A stretch of 64,000 bases of DNA, from positions 1-64,000 of the forward strand of contig JAAYFU010000024.1 of assembly GCA_012728095.1 (NCBI GenBank). The letters run 5' to 3'. Below are positions 37,083 through 44,440 of the stretch, one piece after another. The notes below the pieces were generated by a model. It was not told where the DNA came from. It ran no database searches and worked only from the letters and a program-made list of their open reading frames with translations. The stretch is from Clostridiaceae bacterium (GTDB lineage: Bacteria > Bacillota > Clostridia > DSM-8532). A program made the position numbers and the translations under genes. Position 1 is the stretch's first letter. Each line of letters starts with the position of its first letter.

Positions 37083-38006
37083 ATGCATATTTTATCTGAG
37101 AAATTAAAAGGTAAGAACGGCTCGGTTATCGTTTTCTTTGCATTCTGTATTACCGTGCTGACGGGAGTTTGCGCCCTTGTAATCGATTACGGCTTGCTTG
37201 TCCATAAAAGAATCAGTTTAAGTAACGCCGTAGACGCAGCGGCTCTTGCCGGAGCACAGGAACTTATTTTTGACAGCGGCAATGCCGTAGCAGTGGCTAA
37301 AAGCTACCTGGAAGCTAATGGGGTGAATCCATCCGATGCAGAAGTGATTATTTATGATTCGGATACAAAAATCAGAGTGACGGCAAAAAGTGAAGTAAAC
37401 TATTATTTTGCACGAATCCTTGGTTTTGAACAAGGAAAAGTTGAAGCTACCGCCACCGCGATGTGCGGACCGATAATCGGCATATATGAAGGGATAAGAC
37501 CATTCGCAATAGAAAAACAGCCTTTGGAATTTGGCGAACAATACGTATTAAAAGAAGGCGGCGGGGAAGGATCCAATGGCAATTACGGAGCCCTGGCCTT
37601 AAGCGGCAGAGGAGGAAGCACCTATGTAAACAATATTATTAACGGATATAACGGGCATCTTCGCGTAGGAGACTATGTGGAAACTGAACCCGGAAATATG
37701 AGCGGCCCTACCTTGCAGGGAATCAATACGCTTATAAGCCGGTGCGATCATGTACCCGAATGTACTTACGATAACTATAATTCAAAATGCCCCCGCATTA
37801 TAACAGTGATTATGGTGGATTCTCTGGATGTAAACGGCAGAAGCAATGTCAGAATTGCAGGATTCGCAAGGTTTTTCCTGGAAGGAGTCGCGGGTCATGG
37901 AAATCAATCCATTGTAACCGGAAGATTCTTGCAGGCTGTTTTGTCAGGCGAACTTGGGGATATCCAGGAAGATTTCGGACTTAAGGGTGTGAAACTGATC
38001 CAATAG
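37083..38006 (+). CDS. TadG-like pilus-assembly/Tad domain protein
   Basis: Protein of 307 aa with an N-terminal membrane helix (VIVFFAFCITVLTGVCALVIDYG) followed by the Tad N-terminal pattern SNAVDAAALAGAQEL, as in TadE/TadG minor pilins and secreted Tad proteins. The exported remainder is Gly/Asn-rich with four cysteines, two of them in CDHVPEC. It probably faces the cell surface. AGGTGATA precedes ATG 37083. No other tad/flp genes are nearby, so it is an orphan and its partner machinery is elsewhere or absent. Confidence 0.82.
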   Translation: MHILSEKLKGKNGSVIVFFAFCITVLTGVCALVIDYGLLVHKRISLSNAVDAAALAGAQELIFDSGNAVAVAKSYLEANGVNPSDAEVIIYDSDTKIRVTAKSEVNYYFARILGFEQGKVEATATAMCGPIIGIYEGIRPFAIEKQPLEFGEQYVLKEGGGEGSNGNYGALALSGRGGSTYVNNIINGYNGHLRVGDYVETEPGNMSGPTLQGINTLISRCDHVPECTYDNYNSKCPRIITVIMVDSLDVNGRSNVRIAGFARFFLEGVAGHGNQSIVTGRFLQAVLSGELGDIQEDFGLKGVKLIQ

Positions 38007-38050
38007 ATTTTCCCGCAGGATTTCCGGATGCAACAGGAATAAGTATGCAT

Positions 38051-38070
38051 AATACCATATTGGTATTTTC
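38051..38070. terminator. Possible bidirectional terminator hairpin
   Basis: AATACCA/TGGTATT stem with a 3-nt loop between two convergent genes; short T run on the plus strand. Confidence 0.4.
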
Positions 38071-38107
38071 CCTGAGTTCAACAAGATTATTATCGAGAAA
38101 AAAATAA

Positions 38108-39028
38108 TTATTTATCCGGGCTATAACGCTCTTCCACACGACTAAACAGCAGAGAGGATATCATACCAAGGATAAACATGATTACTACCAGGATCAGTGC
38201 GGGAATGAATGTAAGGCCTGATTCGAGCAAGCCCTCATATGTCAGCCCCGGAGCCACCACTGTTGGGAAAATGGCCAGGGAAGAGCCTAATACGGTACCC
38301 AGGATTATATGATACATAATTTCATACTTTTTTTCGAAAAGTATGCTCACAATTTTGGCAAAAGCCAGTATTGCAATCACTACTCCCAACATCAACGGTA
38401 TAATAACCGAAAAGTCCAGGTTGGAAATACCGTCCGACATTTTTTTGTACATTCCAAAATATATTAGGAAATTTGAAGGGGATAGACCGGGCACTATAAA
38501 TCCCAAACCTACTAAAATTCCTCCGGATATCCATATAATGAAGTTTGGCTCTATGGACGTAAGCTGATTTTCTCCATACAGCATAAGAATGAAAATCAAT
38601 ATTGCTGCCAAAGTTAAAGCAATATATCCTTTTTTGCCTCGTCCTTTTAACCCGGCGGTTTTCCATATGGAAGGCACCGTGCCGGCGACGAAACCGATGA
38701 AAAGACTGACAAACTGTGGAGCGTACTTGCCGAAAGCCGCCGAAACCAAACCCGCAAAGAGAAGGATACCTAAAATACCACCTATTCCTACCGGAAGAAA
38801 GAAGAAGAAATACTTTTTAAAATTCTTTGGGAAATTTCCCAAGAAAGAAATTACATGATCGTAGATTCCGAAAACCACCATTAACACTCCGCCTGACAAA
38901 CCGGGCAAAATAGCTCCTATGCCGATTAAGGCGCCTTTAATCACGCGAATCAGCCAGGACAGGGGTGTTTCATGAATATGTTCTATGCTTGTGATGCTGT
39001 CGTTCGAATTATCAGATTTTTTAAACAT
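38108..39028 (-). CDS. DUF368 family membrane protein
   Basis: Integral membrane protein of 306 aa with 8-9 helices. It carries the two DUF368 repeat signatures: IGIGAILPGLSGGVLMVVFGIYD near the start and LVGLGFIVPGLSPSNFLIYFGMY in the second half. Recent work on DUF368/PopT proteins links the family to undecaprenyl phosphate recycling at the membrane, together with DedA proteins. In this gene that is a family inference. The start at 39028 has TGAGGTG just upstream; earlier starts are possible. Confidence 0.88.
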   Translation of the reverse strand: MFKKSDNSNDSITSIEHIHETPLSWLIRVIKGALIGIGAILPGLSGGVLMVVFGIYDHVISFLGNFPKNFKKYFFFFLPVGIGGILGILLFAGLVSAAFGKYAPQFVSLFIGFVAGTVPSIWKTAGLKGRGKKGYIALTLAAILIFILMLYGENQLTSIEPNFIIWISGGILVGLGFIVPGLSPSNFLIYFGMYKKMSDGISNLDFSVIIPLMLGVVIAILAFAKIVSILFEKKYEIMYHIILGTVLGSSLAIFPTVVAPGLTYEGLLESGLTFIPALILVVIMFILGMISSLLFSRVEERYSPDK

Positions 39029-39520
39029 GGACACCTCAACCATTACACAACAGCCCATACGGACTGCCAATTATTTTTCTATGTAATTTTATAAATATTT
39101 TACCGTTACATTTTATTATCTTGCAGACCAGAAGTCAATTATTTGTAGGTTAAATCGTTGGAAGACATGCTTTACTTTGTATATTGTATTTTATTCGGAA
39201 TTTTTTGAATATATATCATTGACTTTGGACCGGTCGTAATAGATATTTTGACACTTTTCTTTGAAACTCCTCTTGATAAGGGCGGGCAAACCAAAGAACT
39301 GGAAAAACAGTTGAGAGGGAGTTCAAATCAAAAATCAGTATTACTTCAGTTGCCAAAGCCGTCGGTATGTTTGAACTGCCCCGCAGTGAAAAGAAGTCAA
39401 CCAGAATATTTGACAACCGGTATTAGGGGAAAATACTCCAGGCAGGAGTTCAGCCCTATTTTCAAATTCGAAGAACAGGGCTGAACAGGACCGATAAGGA
39501 GGTGTTTTTGTTTACCTGGC
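39029..39520. other. Intergenic stretch with a hairpin and a possible coding remnant
   Basis: A perfect 10-bp inverted repeat (GTTCAGCCCT/AGGGCTGAAC) lies at 39448-39486 with no T run. Between about 39265 and 39414 the plus strand reads like broken coding sequence in two frames (TPLDKGGQTKELEKQL, then ISITSVAKAVGMFELPRSEK), ending at a stop. No family is recognised and no ribosome site supports it. Confidence 0.3.
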
Positions 39521-40450
39521 TTACTGCAAGGTGGAGTGGCATTTTATCACCTCAGGCAATAACACTTCAAGCTCACTTAAGAACTTGTCCGCTTCACGCC
39601 TGATATGATCCAGTAATAACGGGGTTGAAACAATACTTAGAAGTTCGCATAATATGGTCAGTTCAAAAGCGGCGGCTTTGAAGTCTCGCAGTTGAGTCGT
39701 GTTTCTTACTACATCCTGGGTAAAGCGTATAACCGTATTAAAGTTCTTTGGCCTGACCTCATTCATGGATAAAAGGTCCCGGGCTGTTTCAAGCAATCGG
39801 GAAAAAGTCTTTCTGAATGCCTCGGCCTGCTCAATAAGTTCTCTCTCGGATGGATCCAGAAGGTGTATGACAAACTCTATATGCTCCTTCATTATGCGAA
39901 GCCAGAACGCCTCCTGCTCCAAAAGTAATTCCAGGGAATCCTGGGGAACCGGTTTTTGCAGGAGACTCAAAAAGCGTTCGGCTTCTCTTCTGATATGATC
40001 CAAAAGGAGAGGATAATTGCTTCCGGGTGCTTTCCTGCACTCGATATTATGTCTTAAAAGTTCTGCTTTAAATTCAATTATTGCTTTAACTGCCTCAATA
40101 AGATCACGGAGCAAATCGCCTTCAAGCTTGCAGGCTTCATCCAGCCGTTTTCTCAGACCGCTGAACAGATTAATAAAGAACTTTGCTTTTTCTCGATGTT
40201 TTGACTGGTCGCAAGGCAAACCCAGCAGGATAAAAAGCGCATGTTCTTCCATTATTCTGGACCAAAAACGCGCTTCTTCAAGGCGGTTGTATTGACATAA
40301 ACATTCTTTGCAACCTGGACTATCAGGGTCCTTGCAAACATTCGTCAGGACGACGTTATTCACTTGGAAACCTGATGATTCAATGTCATCTACAGGTATA
40401 TAATTATCCTGATTATCAGGCTTCTCCTTCGTGTCATTGAATTCCTTCAT
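39521..40450 (-). CDS. DUF2935 domain protein
   Basis: Predicted cytoplasmic helical protein of 309 aa with two related halves. Each half has an EARFWSRIMEEHALFI or EAFWLRIMKEHIEFV helix and an LLLDHIRREAxxFL helix. The repeated histidines and glutamates resemble a ferritin/hemerythrin-like helical bundle, and metal binding is possible. An N-terminal stretch of about 60 residues precedes the repeats and holds a cysteine cluster (CKDPDSPGCKECLC). ATG 40450 has AAAGGGAG upstream. Related proteins occur in many clostridia and bacilli without a settled function. Confidence 0.88.
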   Translation of the reverse strand: MKEFNDTKEKPDNQDNYIPVDDIESSGFQVNNVVLTNVCKDPDSPGCKECLCQYNRLEEARFWSRIMEEHALFILLGLPCDQSKHREKAKFFINLFSGLRKRLDEACKLEGDLLRDLIEAVKAIIEFKAELLRHNIECRKAPGSNYPLLLDHIRREAERFLSLLQKPVPQDSLELLLEQEAFWLRIMKEHIEFVIHLLDPSERELIEQAEAFRKTFSRLLETARDLLSMNEVRPKNFNTVIRFTQDVVRNTTQLRDFKAAAFELTILCELLSIVSTPLLLDHIRREADKFLSELEVLLPEVIKCHSTLQ

Positions 40451-40757
40451 CTTGAAACTCCCTTTATGCTCTTTTCTATGCCAATATTCTCCTGATATAT
40501 AATATAGATTCAAGTCGAAATATGTTACTAAATAACAGAAATAATCTGCCAGCAGGCTTTTTTTATATGTTTGAAAGCCATGATCGGGAGCCGGGAAACG
40601 ATCTGAAGAATTGATGCAGAATTAATCTATATTTATCGTTTTATTGGGAAATATATGGTATTATGTAGTTTAGATGATATGTCAAACCACTTCATTGTTT
40701 AATGCATCCCGGGAGCGGATAAAACTATGCAAACAAAAAGCAGGGTTGAGTTTTCTT

Positions 40758-41597
40758 ATGGGGGATATTGAAAGAATTATTTTTATATATTCTGCAGGTT
40801 TAGCCCTTGTCGGCATATTCGACTGGTATAAGAGGATAAAAGAGGTCAGGGAAATACGGCTGAATAAAACGGCTATATTAATTCTTTCTTTCCTGCCCGT
40901 TTTAGCTTCCCTGATCATTCTGTATATCCTGAGGAATCAGGCATCATTTGATGTCGTGGATAACTTTATTTATATAGTGTTTTATTTATCCATAGGCCTG
41001 GTCTGGATTAGACTTGGTTTAGTACTTATATTCTTGTTTTTTGATCTATCATGGATTGACGATGTTCTGAACAATAATAACAAAGCGGCCTTATTCGCAA
41101 TCTCCGGAGCATATATCGGAACAGCTTTGATATATTCCGGAGCCAATATTGGAGACGGCCCAGGCTGGTGGTGCGTCTTATTTGCCGGTGGTTTGGGATT
41201 AACAGCATGGATTCTTCTGGGTATTCTTATTGATAAGGTTACACAGGTTTTCGAGCGAATAACGGTAAGACGGGACATTAATTGCGGGATCCGCACGGGA
41301 TTTTATTTCCTTGCAAGCGGAGTAATATTGGGAAGGGCATCGGCAGGCGACTGGACATCATTTTCCATGACAATACTGGAATTTTCAGCAGGGTGGCCTG
41401 TTTTAATCCTGGCTTTGCTTACAATCATAATTGAACGCTATTATATGAAAGTGTCCCGGAGTCAGGAAGATGAACATAATTATCTTTTCAACTCAGTATT
41501 CTTGGGCGTTTTATATATCATATTGGCAGTATTCAGCGTAGTAATTCAGCCGTTTCCTGAGAATCCGTCCTATGGCAGCGGTCTGAAGCCTTATTGA
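40758..41597 (+). CDS. DUF350-like integral membrane protein
   Basis: Membrane protein of 279 aa with 7-8 helices. It contains the DUF350-like run SWIDDVLNNNNKAALFAISGAYIGTALIYSGA in the middle and a second similar unit (RRDINCGIRTGFYFLASGVILG). The start is uncertain; ATG 40758 (MGDIERIIF) begins just before the first helix, while an ATG 84 bases earlier has no ribosome site. DUF350 proteins are known neighbours of glutathionylspermidine-synthase-like ATP-grasp enzymes, and such a gene follows 9 bases later. The function of the pair is unknown. Confidence 0.72.
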   Translation: MGDIERIIFIYSAGLALVGIFDWYKRIKEVREIRLNKTAILILSFLPVLASLIILYILRNQASFDVVDNFIYIVFYLSIGLVWIRLGLVLIFLFFDLSWIDDVLNNNNKAALFAISGAYIGTALIYSGANIGDGPGWWCVLFAGGLGLTAWILLGILIDKVTQVFERITVRRDINCGIRTGFYFLASGVILGRASAGDWTSFSMTILEFSAGWPVLILALLTIIIERYYMKVSRSQEDEHNYLFNSVFLGVLYIILAVFSVVIQPFPENPSYGSGLKPY

Positions 41598-41606
41598 GGT
41601 ACCGGT

Positions 41607-42836
41607 ATGAAATCGACGATTAAACTTAAATCAATACCCGATGACAAATACTCGGATTACCGTTATGAAGTGATATTCAATGCATATAAATGGGATCCAC
41701 AGGTAGGGGATCATAATACCATTGCCAAACAGGTTATCATGATGGGAGAAGAGACAGCCCAACAATTGGAAAAATGGGCTGAAAAATTATCAGAAGAAAC
41801 CATGCTGATGGAGGAAGCACTGGTTCATAAGCCGGTTTTGGCCAAAAAACTGGGACTCCCGAAACAAATCCTGAAAGATCTTGACAGGCTTTCGTGTTAT
41901 GACAGAAATAAAAATATCCGGTTAATGAGATTTGATTTTCATCCTATAACAGACGGATGGGCATTGTCGGAGGTAAACAGCGACGTGCCCGGTGGGCTTG
42001 CGGAGGCATCGGTTTTGCCTGAAATAGCATGTAAATATATAGATGGAGGCAAACCCCGCAAGCATATTGGAAAATGCATTCTCCAGGCGTTTTATGAGAA
42101 ACTGGAAGAGGATAGTACTGTTGCATTTATTCATGCGACTTCATATTCTGATGACCGGCAGGTTATGGAATTCTTAAGCGACTACTTTCAGGCACATGGC
42201 TATCAAACTGTCCTAGCGGCTCCTGACCATATAAAATGGGAAAACAGAAAAGCAATTTGTATATTAAAGGGCAAAGAAGGTCCAATTGACGGTATTGTAC
42301 GCTTCTTTCCCCTGGAATGGATGATTAAGCTTCCCCGATAATCAGGCTGGAAGGGGTATTTTGATTGTCAGGTTCCCTCCTGTAATCATCCTGTTGCAAT
42401 ACTTACCCAGTCAAAACGATTGCCTCTTATATGGGACGAATTGGGAGTCGATATATCCGCATGGAAAGAATTATTGCCTGAAACAAAGGATCCTAAAGTC
42501 ATAAAGCCGGGAGATGATGACTGGATATTTAAACCGGCTTTTGGAAGAGTAGGAGGAGGCATATCAATTAAGGAGGCAATTACAGAGAAAGAGCGATTAC
42601 AGATAACAAAGGCGGTGCGAAGAAACCCTGCCGGATGGGTAGCCCAACGAAAGTTTACAAGTTTGCCGTTAACCGATACCAAGGGCGAATCTTTTCACTT
42701 ATGTGTCGGCGTATTCACCGTCAACGGCAGAAGCGCGGGCTTTTATGGAAGAATAAGCCCATTACCCAGAATTGACGACAGGGCTGAAGATATACCGGTA
42801 TTGGTTTTTAAGGGAGGAAATCAAAATGAACGATAA
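41607..42836 (+). pseudogene. Glutathionylspermidine-synthase-like ATP-grasp gene with an in-frame stop
   Basis: One continuous frame of 410 codons interrupted by a single TAA at 42339-42341 (codon 245). The text before it ends EWMIKLPR and the text after it resumes SGWKGYFDCQVPSCNHP without any shift, so only one base is at fault. The N-terminal part has FDFHPITDGWALSEVNSDVPGG and the C-terminal part DDWIFKPAFGRVGGGISI, the ATP-grasp nucleotide site. Both match the GSP_synth family, which ligates amines to peptides or glycine-like substrates. GAGGT precedes the ATG. Translation would give a 244-aa product lacking the ATP-grasp half unless the stop is read through or is a sequencing error. 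Confidence 0.78.
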
Positions 42837-43575
42837 CATTGAAATATTCAAAATATGGGCGCCGGATGACGCATTATGGACCCAGTGGGCAAAACCGGTT
42901 TTATTCATTCACAGACCAAATATAATATGTAACCGGCTTGATATACCCGAATTAGAATGGATACAGGAAATGAATAAAAACACCATGATCATTTTAGACT
43001 TACCGGGAAAAAGCGGTGTCACGGAAAGCCTGGCTCTGGCACGTATTGGCTACCGGCCGGTGCCACTCTATAACGGAGTGAATTCTGTATCCGGCTCGGC
43101 CCTGATTGATGTCAGTGATCTGGCGGCAGCCCTGTTTCGTGGCGCAGAGGTACTGAAGAAACTTCATATAAAACCGGATGCTCCTCCCGTATTCATGCTG
43201 GATTCAAGAAGAATGAAAGGAATTGGAAGACGTTCCGGTACATTTGATAACAGATGGTGTGTTTTCCCTCAGGATATGCCTTCAGCCATGTTCCTGTACA
43301 AAAACGGGATATATAAGGTAATAATCCGTTCTGAATCGATACAAAATGATTTGGCTCATATTTTGCGCCGCTATCAGGAGGAAGGAATCAGAATTTACCA
43401 ATGTAACGGGAAAGAAATAAAAAATATACCCGTTGTAAAACCCTCACTATACAAGAGCTTATCTTATCGTTTCTTTACGATTCTAGGACTGAAAAGAAAC
43501 GCAGCCGGCGGTTTTGGCAAAATGGTACCGGAAGCTGCTGACAGTGCAGCCGGTGGATATTACAGGTTCGGATAA
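42826..43575 (+). CDS. Conserved hypothetical protein linked to the GSP-synthase-like gene
   Basis: Cytoplasmic protein of 249 aa starting at ATG 42826, with GGGAGGAA 7 bases upstream. It overlaps the end of the preceding frame by 11 bases, so it is translationally coupled to a gene that now contains a stop codon. It has an alpha/beta look (TMIILDLPGKSGVTESLALARIGYRPVPLYNGVN, VFMLDSRRMKGIG). Its C-terminal Gly/Ala-rich tail ends in YYRFG. I do not recognise a named family; context suggests it acts with the DUF350 and ATP-grasp proteins. Confidence 0.8.
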   Translation: MNDNIEIFKIWAPDDALWTQWAKPVLFIHRPNIICNRLDIPELEWIQEMNKNTMIILDLPGKSGVTESLALARIGYRPVPLYNGVNSVSGSALIDVSDLAAALFRGAEVLKKLHIKPDAPPVFMLDSRRMKGIGRRSGTFDNRWCVFPQDMPSAMFLYKNGIYKVIIRSESIQNDLAHILRRYQEEGIRIYQCNGKEIKNIPVVKPSLYKSLSYRFFTILGLKRNAAGGFGKMVPEAADSAAGGYYRFG

Positions 43576-43657
43576 AATAAATATATATTATTGAAATTTG
43601 CCTGGTAAGTATTAAACCGTAATGTCTTTGAAACAATAATGTCGGAGGTGTTGCAGC

Positions 43658-44437
43658 ATGATATCGCGCAGAACGGTAATCACTTTCGGCATGGTGGCTA
43701 TTCCAATTGCAATGTACACAGCTACCCAGGATAATGATATCCACTTTAATCAGCTTCACAAGGAAGACAACAGCCGCATACGGTATAAAAAAACCTGTGT
43801 CCATTGTGGCAAGGAATTAAAGCCCGAAGATATCGTAAGGGGCTACGAATATGACGATGGCAAGTATGTAGTAATCACTGATGAGGAAATTGAAAAGATC
43901 AAAACCGAAAAAGAAAAATCAATTCAAATTCTGCACTTCGCCCAGTTAAACCAGATTTCTCCGGTCTACTATAATAAGACATATCAGGCCGTACCCGAAC
44001 CCGGAGGGGAAAAGGCTTTTGAATTGCTTCGTTCTGCGCTGATGGCCGAACAGAAGATAGCCATCGGCAAAGCGGTTATAGGGACAAGAGATACGCTCAT
44101 GGCAATAATTCCCCGGGAAGACGGCATTATTATTGCCACCATGTTTTATGCAGATGAGATAAAAGAACTCCAAAAGCCGTATTCAAAACCAAAAGTATCC
44201 GAGCAGGAAAGCAAGATGGCAAGATTACTGATAAATTCCATGGACGTTCCTTTTGACCCGGCAATGTACAAGGATGAATACCAGGAGAAGCTTAAGATGC
44301 TGATAGAAAGCAAAATTTCCGGCAAGGAAGTTGTAGCGGCGAAAACTGAAGGCCCGACCAAAGTAATAGACCTCATGGAGGCTCTCAAGGCAAGTGTTGA
44401 AAAGGCTAAAAAAGAGAAAGAAAAGGCAATAGTATGA
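43658..44437 (+). CDS. ku: Ku DNA end-binding protein (NHEJ)
   Basis: Protein of 259 aa that forms a ring around broken DNA ends and recruits LigD. It shows the bacterial Ku core: SRRTVITFGMVAIPIAMY at the start, YKKTCVHCGKELKPEDIVRGYEYDDGKYVVITDEE, and ALMAEQKIAIGKAVIGTRD. A basic C-terminal tail (EKAKKEKEKA) ends the protein. CxxC in CVHCG is common in clostridial Ku. GGAGG lies 9 bases before the ATG. The ligD gene starts 3 bases after the stop. Confidence 0.96.
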   Translation: MISRRTVITFGMVAIPIAMYTATQDNDIHFNQLHKEDNSRIRYKKTCVHCGKELKPEDIVRGYEYDDGKYVVITDEEIEKIKTEKEKSIQILHFAQLNQISPVYYNKTYQAVPEPGGEKAFELLRSALMAEQKIAIGKAVIGTRDTLMAIIPREDGIIIATMFYADEIKELQKPYSKPKVSEQESKMARLLINSMDVPFDPAMYKDEYQEKLKMLIESKISGKEVVAAKTEGPTKVIDLMEALKASVEKAKKEKEKAIV

Positions 44438-44440
44438 TAT

